Of a stretch of DNA of 64,000 nt, positions 1 through 12,003 are shown piece by piece. Positions within the stretch are counted from its first letter, which is position 1. Every line of letters starts with the position of its first letter. The translations under genes and the position numbers were made by a program. A model generated the notes under the pieces. That model saw only the letters and a program-made list of their open reading frames with translations. It did not search any database and had not been told where the DNA came from. Origin of the DNA: Symsagittifera roscoffensis (Eukaryota; Xenacoelomorpha; Acoela; Convolutidae); contig NC_087062.1 in NCBI RefSeq assembly GCF_963678635.1, forward strand, positions 88,141,845-88,205,844, read 5' to 3'.

Positions 1-806
1 TTAGTATATGGTGAATTGGACTTTGTATATCTTTAGGTCTTGAACTTGTAATATTTGTGATTGCGAAATTTCTAAAATTTCATGATACTAGTGATAATGG
101 GTGATTATGATTTAAACTTGGTAATTGTGGTGCTGTAGGTGATGTTTTTGTATTTTGTTGTGATTCGTCATCTATGTTTGGTGTAGTTGATGTTTTTGTA
201 TTACATTATTTTGTTTGTGCATCTAAAAGTATTTTGTTTATTGATGTAGAAAAAATTTCAAAAAATCCTGCAAAAAATATGCGTGCTACACTTGCTTGTC
301 TGTTAACTTGTGTATGTATTGCGCATGTGTTATAGATTCCTTTCAATAGAGAGAAAAGAAATGCGATAAAACTAAACATTGCGTTGAATATAGTCAATCT
401 TTCTAAGATGTAATAAGGCCACCCTAGAAAGACGAAAAAATTCGTTTTTCAGATTTACAAAACTAAAAATATTGGTTGTTGTATATCCTGTGGTCGATAT
501 TTTTTGCCATTTAAAAAAAGTAATCTTTATAGTCTTTAAAATATCCGCTGTAATCTTGTGCGTAAATGTCTGAAAATCCTGCTGTTTCTGCAAGTTTGCG
601 TAAATTTTGATCTATTGATTGTCGTTGTATTGTGTCCATTTTTGTAAGTAGTTCCTGAAATTGTTGTGTGCGAATGTGGTGTTGTATGTCTAATTTTGAG
701 TAGATGCCGATCGGTTGTAAACCGATATTCGGGTTGCGGGCAATAGCTCTAATACTTTCAGGTGAAAACTTTTTTAGTGGTTGCATTAGTGTTGGATATG
801 GTGTGA
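1..806 (-). pseudogene. Inverted env-like fragment (membrane region and tail), block A
   Basis: Minus-strand reading matches the C-terminal half of the env-like gene at 15654-16400. It starts at a conserved segment beginning MQPLKK (ATG at 786), continues through a region broken by frameshifts near 510 and 410, and reaches a hydrophobic, probably membrane-spanning stretch near 400-290. A stop near 204 follows the DAQTK segment where the plus-strand copy reads through. Homology to the other copy ends at 806, where plus-strand pol sequence begins. This is therefore a transplanted, inverted 3' piece of the same element, not an intact gene. It is cut by the left edge of the window. Confidence 0.75.
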
Positions 807-3008
807 TCTTGAACCACTCTCAGGATACATTTATTAATTCCCGATCAAACAAGTTAATCAAAATGACAATAATCAAAACAGACAACATCTCTATATGTCT
901 GACCTTGAATTTAGACCAATTCATAAAATTTTTTAGAGTAACATTTTCATCCATAAAATACATGAAAAACTCAAATTCTGACATCATTTCTCTGTGTATA
1001 CAATAAATCACCATATGAAATAATCCTACCTCTAGGACTCCTTGGATATTGTGAAATTAATGCAAAAGATTCTCCTACAAAAGAAGTAGCATATAGAGTA
1101 AATAATATAATACAACTATTAGATTTATGTCAAGCAACAATTCTTGACGAAGAATTATCAATAATTAATATAATAAGCAACGAAAAAAGAAAAACAGACT
1201 ATTTCACAAAAACAACTTATCTTAGACCAACATTCAAAATATCACACACTTTACAGAAGAACAACAAAAATTCTTAACAATGTTCAATTTTCAACACTCT
1301 CAAATAAAAACAGAATGAATTTGAAAAATTAGACGATTTAATTTTAAGATACCCAACAGTTTATGCCACATCTAAATTCGACGTTGGAAAAACAAACTCA
1401 CCACATCATCTACCTTTGAAATTTGATGCAGTTTTCAAAAAACAAAGAGCAAGCAAAGTACCGATCCACTTACATGACAAAGTTAATAGTTTACTTGACA
1501 TTCTAGAACAATATGAAATCATATCTCTAGTAAATAAAGAAGAACAGGCAAAAAGAAACCATTTTATCAACCCTGTTATTATTTTAGCCAAAGGAGAATC
1601 ACTAAAAATAGTTCTAGACGCTAGATATCTCAGTTCACTCATTGATGAATCTAAATGTAATTGGCCTATAGAACCAATTCAGGTAACTCTAACAAAAATA
1701 AACGGTAAATACTTCACAACCGCAGATATGAATAGTGCATATAATCAAATGCTACTGGATGAACAATCACGACGATTAACAAATTTTGTTATCGGCAATC
1801 AACAATACGAATTCAATAGATTATTCTATGGCATATCCATAGGACCGGCAGCTTTCTCAGCATTTATGAGTAAAATTTTTAGACCACTTTTACTCAAAAA
1901 AAATGCAATTACATGCTTAGACGATGTCTTTATGCAATCACAAACCAAAGATGAAATGTTCGCAGTTCTAAAAAAATATCATCAAACAGAACAAAAACAC
2001 GAAAGCAGCCCCAGACAAATCACATTTTTTCAGAACACGCGTAAAACTTCTTGGACACATTATAGAGAAAAACACTATAACCCCATTGAAATCACGTATA
2101 GATGCAATCCAAAAACTCCAGCCACCTACAATCAAAAAGAAAATCCAAGAGTTCCTTGAAATGTTAAACTTCCTAAGTAAATATGTAAATAACATTCTTA
2201 GACAACAAAAAAATTTTGAATGGACAACAGAACAACAAACACAATTTGAAGAAATCAAAAATCTTCTCACCGAACAAATCTCAAACACAATTCTAGACCC
2301 AAATCAACCATTTTATGCAATTTGCAATGCTTCAAATTTTTGCGTCGGTGCAGCATTACTACAATCTCACAATAGAAGAAATAAAATGAATCTCATATCA
2401 GCAAATTCTCGCCTATTTACACAAGCTGAATTACGACTCTCTACTCTTATGAGAAAATGCACAGCTATAATATATTCTCTTACAGAATATGAAATTTTGA
2501 TACTTGGATCAAAACATTCAACAGTTTTATTTACGGATCACAAACCCATAATATTTCTTTTTACACAAAAATCAAATCCAAACCATAGAGTTCACAAATT
2601 TCAGTTAATTTTATTGAAATTTCCAAACTTAGACATAGTATGGACAGCAGGAAAAAACTTGCACTACCAGATACTCTTAGTAGAATTACACCACCTGAAC
2701 TACTAACAAGAAAAATATCAGTTGAAATACCACAAAATATAAAATTCTATCCTGCTAAAGATGAAACTTCACCACGATTGGAATGTAAATATGCAGTAAA
2801 AACTGACATCGATCAATCACAAATAAACAATCTACAACACATTCCACTATATTTAGATTGTCAAAACAACCACTATGAAGTTGATTTACTAAGTACATCT
2901 ACATTTAGGCCGATTCCATATTCTCATTGGATCAAAAATAAAACTCAACAAAAAAGAATTAAACAACAACCACATAAAAATGACCCATTTCTTTTAATAG
3001 AAAAGTAA
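807..3008 (+). pseudogene. pol: reverse transcriptase and RNase H (block A), degenerate
   Basis: The core of the reverse transcriptase is open from 1416 to about 1978. It shows the Ty3-type landmarks: an FTTADM-NSAYNQ block holding a catalytic Asp, a FYGISIGPA block, and a CLDD catalytic box where Tyr or Phe is usual before L-D-D. A frameshift near 1980 moves the thumb and RNase H into another frame (2086-2706). RNase H shows AICNASNF where the family has D-A-S, so the first catalytic Asp appears replaced by Asn, and a TDHKP block. A further shift precedes the connection region (2640-3008), which opens with a PDTLSR motif. Upstream, 820-1410 reads as protein-like segments in several frames. 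Frameshifts and stops make it non-functional. Confidence 0.9.
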
Positions 3009-4619
3009 AATCTGACTGATACAATAAATTTATCAGGAACGTTACCAAATGATTCAAAATACACGATAAATCAAGTATTTAATCTTCATGACCCACTTGA
3101 CACAATGTTCCTATCAAAGATAGAAGTAGAAAACATTTTTCTACCAACAACAGAAAAAATTACACTAGAATTATTACAAAAATATCAAAACCTCGACCCA
3201 GTCATCAGACAACTAAAATCATTGCACAAATATAAAACAAAACCAGCCAATGCTGATACCACAACCTTAGGAAACAAAACACTCCTTAGACATTTCAGAA
3301 AATTCAATAAAATCACTATAAATGAAAACACAGATATTTTAGAACATCAAACACCTGATTTTAAAGTACCTTGTCTACCTTTAAGTATGATGTTAATAGC
3401 ATTCAATACTTCACATACCCTACACACTAAAAGACATTCAGGATCAGAAAAGACATACTCTAACTTTATTCAAAAAATTTTCTCCCCAAATACACCAAAT
3501 TGGATTAAAGTATTATGCAACGATTGTATAATATGCCAATTAGATAAACCCTACCCAAATCAAAAACAAATTCCAAAAAAAACAAGATTTTAAAGAAAAA
3601 AGTCTATATTTCAATCATAGAATCTCATTCGACACAAAAGGACCAAATTCACCAACGTCAGAAGGAAACTCATATATAATGGTCATTCTTGATGCAGTAA
3701 CCCAGTTTAACCCAGTACCCCATTCTAATGCTTATTATGCATATACAACACTCTACGAACACTGGATAGCTAAATTCGGATTACCCGAAATACTAGTCAG
3801 AGACAATGGCACTGAATTTATTAATAACGAAATTATCACTTTATGCCACTTATATAATATCAAACACAAACCACGTACATCTCATGCACCTTGGACAAAT
3901 GGATTAGTCGAAGGTATGAACCGTTCATTACAAGAATATCTCAGATGTATCATTAATGGAAATGATACACGATACACCGAATGGTCAACAGAGGTAAAAT
4001 TATTCCCCTTATCCTATAATTCTCAAAATACAACAACACTAGGAATGTCACCATATGACATGGTATTCAACCAAAAACTACGAAAAAAAATAATGTTTAC
4101 AGCAATTGCCCATAAAAACGCACAGGGTATTCAATATGTTACAACTTACCACTACATATCCATGATGAAGACCACTTTCATCACCCACAAACTTTAAAAT
4201 TAGCTTCCGGTACACACGCCGAATAGATTTTGAATAGAGATAAAAAACACAATGAAATTTATCAAAAAAAAACTAAAAAATTGTTACAAAGGCAAAACAT
4301 AAATAACCAAATCAATTCATGCTTCACACCAGCAACAGATTTAAAAATTGCAAGATTTGTTTTAATTCCAAACTACTTAACACAAAAATGAATTTCCAAA
4401 AAATTTAAATCAATCTGAAAAGGGACATATCAAATAATTGATAAACCCACTGATGTAACATTTAAACTTACTGACTCAATTAAAAAAGAAAGTGTTCAGC
4501 ATCGAAATAACCTATTACCCTATTATCCAAAAGAATACGCACTCCGTGAATTAACTCAATTATATTCCTTCACAGGTTTAAAAATTGTTCAAAACAATTC
4601 CGATTTTGAACAAAACTAA
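3009..4619 (+). pseudogene. pol: integrase (block A), degenerate
   Basis: The N-terminal zinc-binding part (3105-3593) keeps paired His residues (HTLH and TKRH) and a CNDCIIC cysteine pair. After a one-base shift near 3590 the catalytic core follows (to 4197): FDTKGP holds the first Asp, RDNGTEF the second, and GLVEGMNR the Glu. Exactly 35 residues separate the second Asp from the Glu, the D,D(35)E spacing of retroviral and Ty3 integrases, so the triad is intact. The C-terminal domain (4200-4619) contains RNNLLPYYP and has two in-frame TGA codons near 4390 and 4420. Reading ends at TAA 4617-4619. In block B the same frame stays open to 12003. Confidence 0.88.
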
Positions 4620-5280
4620 AACACTGACAAACATATGAATTCGAAACCAACCCAACAAAAAGAATTAGTTCACCAAATATCTCATAAACCAGAGACGAAA
4701 ACATCTCAAAAGAAAGAAAAAATAGGAAAATGACAGAAAAGAAACTACCACAGGATTGAAAAGAGAAATCTGAACATAGAGAATCATCACGAGTTAGAAG
4801 TCAGTCACGAAAAATTATAAAACATTTCACAATCAAAAATATTGAAGAAAGTTGAATTTCAAAAACAACTTTAATCTTAATTAACTTTTTCACCTTCTTT
4901 TTAATCATTTTAAACATACACATTTTCACAATAACATGCTGAAAAACACTTGAACAGATTTAGTTCAAAATCAGCCAATAGAAATCACTCTGAATCATCA
5001 CCTTTTTTTTATAACAACACGACTTTATCAGCCGACAAAAATTAACCTCCAAGCGTAACTTTAACTATAACTTCAAGTCCTCCAGGTCAAAAAAAAAACA
5101 AACTGCTACAAATTGATAACTAAAATAAATACAACCTCAATATTAAAAACCTCCCCTATCAAGTAGTACAAAGATCAACAATATTTTCCCAACTCAGACC
5201 TCAAAAAACCTCCAAGCAAAAATATTAAAAATTAGCCTAACGAACAAAAAGCACATGATCATTTAGCCTAAAGTACAAAT
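4620..5280 (+). other. Post-pol retroelement sequence, no gene recognised
   Basis: This stretch is the counterpart of 11864-12524 in block B. It holds decayed reading frames, one of which passes through a hydrophobic stretch near 4880-4940 that could be the ghost of a small membrane segment, and then AT-rich non-coding sequence. I see no complete gene. At 5280/5281 it joins the terminal repeat, with only a short shared AAT at the join. Confidence 0.5.
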
Positions 5281-5519
5281 TTCAGCACCAGAGCAGTCTG
5301 AATGTAACTTACAACTTAGTTGCTTTCTCCAAGAGACCGACTCATAACAAAACTAGTATAATATAGATCTATTGAGACTAAGAGATATAAGAGTAAGAAT
5401 AAGATCGGTATTAGACTAAGAAGCTGCACGAATCTATCCGGCCGAAAACAAGATGGCGTGACGAGCAGACGGTGTACCCTATCTGAAATTACTCTATGAG
5501 TTGACCTCCCATCTTAACT
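5281..5519 (+). repeat. Terminal repeat (LTR-like), 5' copy of the composite element
   Basis: About 239 bp match 19901-20140 closely from TTCAGCACCA to the ...AACT end. A gag-like ORF follows this copy, while the other copy borders unrelated DNA. Presence at both ends of the element and the position before gag are what an LTR, or its R-U5 part, would show. The left boundary here is a recombination junction, so the 5' part of the LTR may be missing. The usual TG...CA ends and a clear tRNA primer site were not found. Confidence 0.65.
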
Positions 5520-5628
5520 TATCCGAAGCGACCAAAAGTCTCGAACAAGACCTTAAAACACAAATTAGCTTAGAACTAACCAAATAGATTAAACTTAAAC
5601 ATTTCCACTTGACAAAAATTTAATTGAA

Positions 5629-5955
5629 ATGTCTCTACGACTCAATAGATCAGGGCCATTATTCCGAACAATACGAGAACTACCCGGTATTGGAAAAAGA
5701 CCTTCGACAAGAGACGATATACGACTACAAAGTAACTTATTAAATTTCATGATCGTACGGCAAAATTTAGAATTCTATTAGCATTATTTGAAAACATATT
5801 ATCTTTGAAGAAAAATCTTCACTGACAATTACAGGCGCTTAACTCATGTTTGTACAATAACGACTGATAAAAACATCTCTAGTCGTTCTCTTCAAAAACC
5901 TGCAGTAAAATTTAAAAAATATCTGGAAAAATTTTTTATTGAAACTAAATTATAA
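5629..5955 (+). pseudogene. gag-like N-terminal remnant
   Basis: An ATG at 5629, 110 bases after the terminal repeat, opens a basic reading frame beginning MSLRLNRSGP. It stays coherent in one frame to TAA at 5953-5955, interrupted by TAG at 5779-5781 and TGA at 5806-5808, for 108 codons in all. The position right after the LTR and the basic character fit the start of a gag gene; there is no recognisable capsid or zinc-knuckle motif. The rest of gag and any protease are missing because an inverted 3' fragment begins at about 6327. The call rests mainly on position. Confidence 0.4.
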
Positions 5956-6326
5956 AAATTAGTTAGTAAAAACACAAATTGTTAGTATATATAAATCATC
6001 TCATCATCTCAGCTTCATCACCTAAAACATAACAGTGAATCATAAATCCACTAACATCATCAAAATGTATTATAAACAAAAATTTTCTATCAATTAAACC
6101 TTAACTTAATTTATAAAGGCCTATCCTATTTCTTATTTTCATTTAAATTAAACTTCTTAAACTTAACAGATCATCAAGGCTTATCCTTGGATCAAATAAT
6201 ACAATTTTGTTTTCCCCCTCACAATTAATGAAGTGTCTAACGACCTCAAACGTCGATTCACTACCCAACTTTTTTTCAAGACCCTGTCTAATAGAAATTT
6301 TTCAATCACACTTATCATTCTAATTA
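5956..6326. other. Gene-free spacer between gag remnant and inverted fragment
   Basis: This is AT-rich sequence with no coherent reading frame or recognised motif. It ends at about 6326, where the minus-strand copy of the element's 3' region starts. Confidence 0.4.
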
Positions 6327-7149
6327 GGGTTGTCGTGATGGTTTATGTAAGTCAAAATGATTTTGTATGAATTTATAATAAGTGTAAATATGTGTCTGTT
6401 TAACTCTTAACATGATGTCGTGTGAACAGTGCAAATCTCGTTCTTTGGGAGTGAGGAAGTGGAAGGTTAGTGAGAAGGTTTCAAATTTTTCGTAAAAAGA
6501 TTCATAAGCTTGAATGTCAATAAGTGCTTCTGAAATGATGTGATCGTGTTTTTTTTCTATTGAGCTGAGTGTGAAAATGTAAGGTGTTCGGATGAAAAAT
6601 TTTTCTGTTGAGGATTGGGCTAAAGAAGGGGTGTAATCTGAAGAAGGTGTGGGAGTTGGTGGGTTCGTTGACGTTATGGTTGATGATAATTGATGAATGT
6701 TTGGGGTTTCAGGGTGTTGTACTTGTTGTTGCAGTGTTATTAGGTTGTTTAGTTCGTATGATATATGTGTGTCATCTGGGGAATTGTTGTTGGAGCGTTC
6801 ATTCGTAAAGGGGGGTATGTTGGTGTCACTTGGGAAATATGAGAGAGAGAAGAGGGGAAGTCAGTTTGGGCTTGGGAGTGGATGGGTCGAAAGGGGGCTG
6901 AGAAAATGTTGACGGGCTGGGTTCTGAATTTGCGAATTCATCAGGGGTTTCTAAATATGAATTGACGGATTGGGAAATTGTGTGAAAAACTGTGATGTCT
7001 GAATTAGCATCAGAATCCATGCCGGATGATGTGTTAATATGGGGTGAGTCAGGTGGCGGGAAAGCAAAAAATGGGATGACGGGAATGGGGTTTTGGAGAT
7101 TGGCTGGATGGGAAATTGAGCGGTGAAAGGATCCAACTTGTCGGCTCAT
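6327..7149 (-). pseudogene. ORF Y, inverted N-terminal part with internal deletion
   Basis: The minus-strand ATG at 7149-7147 begins MSRQVG and matches the start of ORF Y at 16550. The frame is open to 6826 as a Pro/Ser/Thr-rich segment, then shifts. A later segment (about 6560-6330) matches the ORF Y part containing TPKERDLHCSHD. Compared with 16550-17735 this copy lacks roughly 340 bp (the counterpart of about 17150-17510). The start codon overlaps the stop of the env-like frame as ATGA (7149-7146). Similarity to the plus-strand copy ends at about 6327. The function of ORF Y is unknown. Confidence 0.6.
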
Positions 7150-8052
7150 TGTGGGCTAAAAAAATGATTGTTCTGATATTGAAATATTGTGGTATGGGGT
7201 TGTTCGATTATTTGTTCATATGCATCGTCATTTTGACATTGTTGTGTTAGTATATGGTGAATTGGACTTTGTATATCTTTAGGTCTTGAACTTGTAATAT
7301 TTGTGATTGCGAAATTTCTAAAATTTCATGATACTAGTGATAATGGGTGATTATGATTTAAACTTGGTAATTGTGGTGCTGTAGGTGATGTTTTTGTATT
7401 TTGTTGTGATTCGTCATCTATGTTTGGTGTAGTTGATGTTTTTGTATTACATTATTTTGTTTGTGCATCTAAAAGTATTTTGTTTATTGATGTAGAAAAA
7501 ATTTCAAAAAATCCTGCAAAAAATATGCGTGCTACACTTGCTTGTCTGTTAACTTGTGTATGTATTGAGCATGTGTTATAGATTCTTTTCAATAGAGAGA
7601 AAAGAAATGCGATAAAACTAAACATTGCGTTGAATATAGTCAATCTTTCTAAGATGTAATAAGGCCACCCTAGAAAGACGAAAAAATTCGTTTTTCAGAT
7701 TTACAAAACTAAAAATATTGGTTGTTGTATATCCTGTGGTCGATATTTTTTGCCATTTAAAAAAAGTAATCTTTATAGTCTTTAAAATATCCGCTGTAAT
7801 CTTGTGCGTAAATGTCTGAAAATCCTGCTGTTTCTGCAAGTTTGCGTAAATTTTGATCTATTGATTGTCGTTGTATTGTGTCCATTTTTGTAAGTAGTTC
7901 CTGAAATTGTTGTGTGCGAATGTGGTGTTGTATGTCTAATTTTGAGTAGATGCCGATCGGTTGTAAACCGATATTCGGGTTGCGGGCAATAGCTCTAATA
8001 CTTTCAGGTGAAAACTTTTTTAGTGGTTGCATTAGTGTTGGATATGGTGTGA
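7146..8052 (-). pseudogene. Inverted env-like fragment (membrane region and tail), block B
   Basis: This is the partner of the fragment at 1-806, complete at its 3' end. On the minus strand it runs from the junction at 8052 through the MQPLKK segment (ATG 8032), the hydrophobic region (about 7643-7530) and a polar cytoplasmic-type tail, to a TGA at 7148-7146. That TGA overlaps the ATG of ORF Y. Frameshifts near 7755 and 7650, a stop near 7450 and a CGA-to-TGA change near 7326 disable it. It matches 15654-16560 on the plus strand. Confidence 0.75.
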
Positions 8053-10253
8053 TCTTGAACCACTCTCAGGATACATTTATTAATTCCCGATCAAACAAGT
8101 TAATCAAAATGACAATAATCAAAACAGACAACATCTCTATATGTCTGACCTTGAATTTAGACCAATTCATAAAATTTTTTAGAGTAACATTTTCATCCAT
8201 AAAATACATGAAAAACTCAAATTCTGACATCATTTCTCTGTGTATACAATAAATCACCATATGAAATAATCCTACCTCTAGGACTCCTAGGATATTGTGA
8301 AATTAATGCAAAAACTTCTCCTACAAAAGAAGTAGCATATAGAGTAAATAATATAATACAACTATTAGATATATGTCAAGCAACAATTCTTGACGAAGAA
8401 TTATCAATAATTAATATAATAAGCAACGAAAAAAGAAAAACAGACTATTTCACAAAACAACTTATCTTAGACCAACATTCAAAATATCACACACTTTACA
8501 GAAGAACAACAAAAATTCTTAACAATGTTCAATTTTCAACACTCTCAAATAAAAACAGAATGAATTTGAAAAATTAGACGATTTAATTTTAAGATACCCA
8601 ACAGTTTATGCCACATCTAAATTCGACGTTGGAAAAACAAACTCACCACATCATCTACCTTTGAAATTTGATGCAGTTTTCAAAAAACAAAGAGCAAGCA
8701 AAGTACCGATCCACTTACATGACAAAGTTAATAGTTTACTTGACATTCTAGAACAATATGAAATCATATCTCTAGTAAATAAAGAAGAACAGGCAAAAAG
8801 AAACCATTTTATCAACCCTGTTATTATTTTAGCCAAAGGAGAATCACTAAAAATAGTTCTAGACGCTAGATATCTCAGTTCACTCATTGATGAATCTAAA
8901 TGTAATTGGCCTATAGAACCAATTCAAGTAACTCTAACAAAAATAAACGGTAAATACTTCACAACCGCAGATATGAATAGTGCATATAATCAAATGCTAC
9001 TGGATGAACAATCACGACGATTAACAAATTTTGTTATCGGCAATCAACAATACGAATTCAATAGATTATTCTATGGCATATCCATAGGACCGGCAGCTTT
9101 CTCAGCATTTATGAGTAAAATTTTTAGACCACTTTTACTCAAAAAAAATGCAATTACATGCTTAGACGATGTCTTTATGCAATCACAAACCAAAGATGAA
9201 ATGTTCGCAGTTCTAAAAAAATATCATCAAACAGAACAAAAACACGAAAGCAGCCCCAGACAAATCACATTTTTTCAGAACACGCGTAAAACTTCTTGGA
9301 CCCATTATAGAGAAAAACACTATAACCCCATTGAAATCACGTATAGATGCAATCCAAAAACTCCAGCCACCTACAATCAAAAAGAAAATCCAAGAGTTCC
9401 TTGAAATGTTAAACTTCCTAAGTAAATATGTAAATAACATTCTTAGACAACAAAAAAATTTTGAATGGACAACAGAACAACAAACACAATTTGAAGAAAT
9501 CAAAAATCTTCTCACCGAACAAATCTCAAACACAATTCTAGACCCAAATCAACCATTTTATGCAATTTGCAATGCTTCAAATTTTTGCGTCGGTGCAGCA
9601 TTACTACAATCTCACAATAGAAGAAATAAAATGAATCTCATATCAGCAAATTCTCGCCTATTTACACAAGCTGAATTACGACTCTCTACTCTTATGAGAA
9701 AATGCACAGCTATAATATATTCTCTTACAGAATATGAATTTTTGATACTTGGATCAAAACATCCAACAGTTTTATTTACGGATCACAAACCCATAATATT
9801 TCTTTTTACACAAAAATCAAATCCAAACCATAGAGTTCACAAATTTCAGTTAATTTTATTGAAATTTCCAAACTTAGACATAGTATGGACAGCAGGAAAA
9901 AACGTGCACTACCAGATACTCTTAGTAGAATTACACCACCTGAACTACTAACAAGAAAAATATCAGTTGAAATACCACAAAATATAAAATTCTATCCTGC
10001 TAAAGATGAAACTTCACCACGATTGGAATGTAAATATGCAGTAAAAACCGACATCGATCAATCACAAATAAACAATCTACAACACATTCCACTATATTTA
10101 GATTGTCAAAACAACCACTATGAAGTTGATTTACTAAGTACATCTACATTTAGGCCGATTCCATATTCTCATTGGATCAAAAATAAAACTCAACAAAAAA
10201 GAATTAAACAACAACCACATAAAAATGACCCATTTCTTTTAATAGAAAAGTAA
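8053..10253 (+). pseudogene. pol: reverse transcriptase and RNase H (block B), degenerate
   Basis: This is a near-identical copy of 807-3008. The reverse transcriptase core is open from 8661 to about 9223 with the same CLDD box. RNase H (9331-9951) has the same CNASNF motif with Asn at the expected catalytic Asp, and the connection region (9885-10253) begins at PDTLSR. Shared frameshifts and shared active-site changes show that decay began before the tandem duplication. Small differences from block A include FLILGSKHP for ILILGSKHS near 9740 and a one-base deletion near 8456. Confidence 0.9.
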
Positions 10254-12003
10254 AATCTGACTGATACAATAAATTTATCAGGAACGTTACCAAATGATTC
10301 AAAATACACGATAAATCAAGTTTTTAATCTTCATGACCCACTTGACACAATGTTCCTATCAAAGATAGAAGTAGAAAACATTTTTCTACCAACAACAGAA
10401 AAAATTACACTAGAATTATTACAAAAATATCAAAACCTCGACCCAGTCATCAGACAACTAAAATCATTGCACAAATATAAAACAAAACAGCCAAAGCTGA
10501 TACCACAACCTTAGGAAACAAAACACTCCTTAGACATTTCAGAAAATTCAATAACATCACTATAAATGAAAACACAGATATTTTAGAATATCAAACACCT
10601 GATTTTAAAGTACCTTGTCTACCTTTAAGTATGATGTTAATAGCATTCAATACTTCACATACCCTACACACTAAAAGACATTCAGGATCAGAAAAGACAT
10701 ACTCTAACTTTATTCAAAAAATTTTCTCCCCAAATACACCAAATTGGATTAAAGTATTATGCAACGATTGTATAATATGCCAATTAGATAAACCCTACCC
10801 AAATCAAAAACAAATTCCAAAAAAAACAAGATTTTAAAGAAAAAAGTCTATATTTCAATCATAGAATCTCATTCGACACAAAAGGACCAATTTCACCAAC
10901 GTCAGAAGGAAACTCATATATAATGGTCATTCTTGATGCAGTAACCCAGTTTAACCCAGTACCCCATTCTAATGCTTATTATGCATATACAACACTCTAC
11001 GAACACTGGATAGCTAAATTCGGATTACCCGAAATACTAGTCAGAGACAATGGCACTGAATTTATTAATAACGAAATTATCACTTTATGCCACTTATATA
11101 ATATCAAACACAAACCACGTACATCTCATGCACCTTGGACAAATGGATTAGTCGAAGGTATGAACCGTTCATTACAAGAATATCTCAGATGTATCATTAA
11201 TGGAAATGATACACGATACACCGAATGGTCAACAGAGGTAAAATTATTCCCCTTATCCTATAATTCTCAAAATACAACAACACTAGGAATGTCACCATAT
11301 GACATGGTATTCAACCAAAAACTACGAAAAAAAATAATGTTTACAGCAATTGCCCATAAAAACGCACAGGGTATTCAATATGTTACAACTTACCACTACA
11401 TATCCATGATGAAGACCACTTTCATCACCCACAAACTTTAAAATTAGCTTCCGGTAACACACCGAATAGATTTTAAATAGAGATAAAAAACACAATGAAA
11501 TTTATCAAAAAAAAACTAAAAAATTGTTACAAAGGCAAAACATAAATAACCAAATCAATTCATGCTTCACACCAGCAACAGATTTAAAAATTGCAAGATT
11601 TGTTTTAATTCCAAACTACTTAACACAAAAATGAATTTCCAAAAAATTTAAATCAATCTGAAAAGGGACATATCAAATAATTGATAAACCCACTGATGTA
11701 ACATTTAAACTTACTGACTCAATTAAAAAAGAAAGTGTTCAGCATCGAAATAACCTATTACCCTATTATCCAAAAGAATACGCACTCCGTGAATTAACTC
11801 AATTATATCCCTTCACAGGTTTAAAAATTGTTCAAAACAATTCTGATTTTGAACAAAATCAAAACACTGACAAACATATGAATTCGAAACCAACCCAACA
11901 AAAAGAATTAGTTCACCAAATATCTCATAAACCAGAGCCGAAAACATCTCAAAAAGAAAGAAAAAATAGGAAAATGACAGAAAAGAAACTACCACAGGAT
12001 TGA
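10254..12003 (+). pseudogene. pol: integrase (block B), degenerate
   Basis: The N-terminal part is more damaged than in block A: a one-base deletion near 10486 breaks the frame, leaving a clear HTLH / CNDCIIC segment at 10631-10837. The catalytic core (to 11441) keeps FDTKGP, RDNGTEF and GLVEGMNR with the D,D(35)E spacing. The C-terminal domain has the same two in-frame TGA codons as block A. Its frame runs on past the block A stop (CAA here, TAA there) to a TGA at 12001-12003. Confidence 0.88.

Larger units (their letters stand above)
1..5280 (+). mobile_element. Ty3-type LTR retroelement, tandem block A (left-truncated)
   Basis: This block is repeated nearly base for base at 7247-12524. 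Offsets slip from 7246 to 7245 to 7244 through single-base indels, for example in the A-run near 1215 and near 3241. It carries an inverted env-like fragment (1-806), a plus-strand pol pseudogene (807-4619) and post-pol sequence. The block stops abruptly at 5280, where the sequence switches to the terminal repeat; the second block continues there into different DNA. The left edge is cut by the window. The domain order reverse transcriptase, RNase H, integrase is that of Ty3/gypsy elements. The repeat is seen directly; the family call rests on the domains. Confidence 0.9.

Noticed and set aside
5500-5560. tRNA primer-binding site after the 5' terminal repeat
   Set aside because: No TGG-starting stretch sits at the repeat boundary; candidate matches would be guesses.
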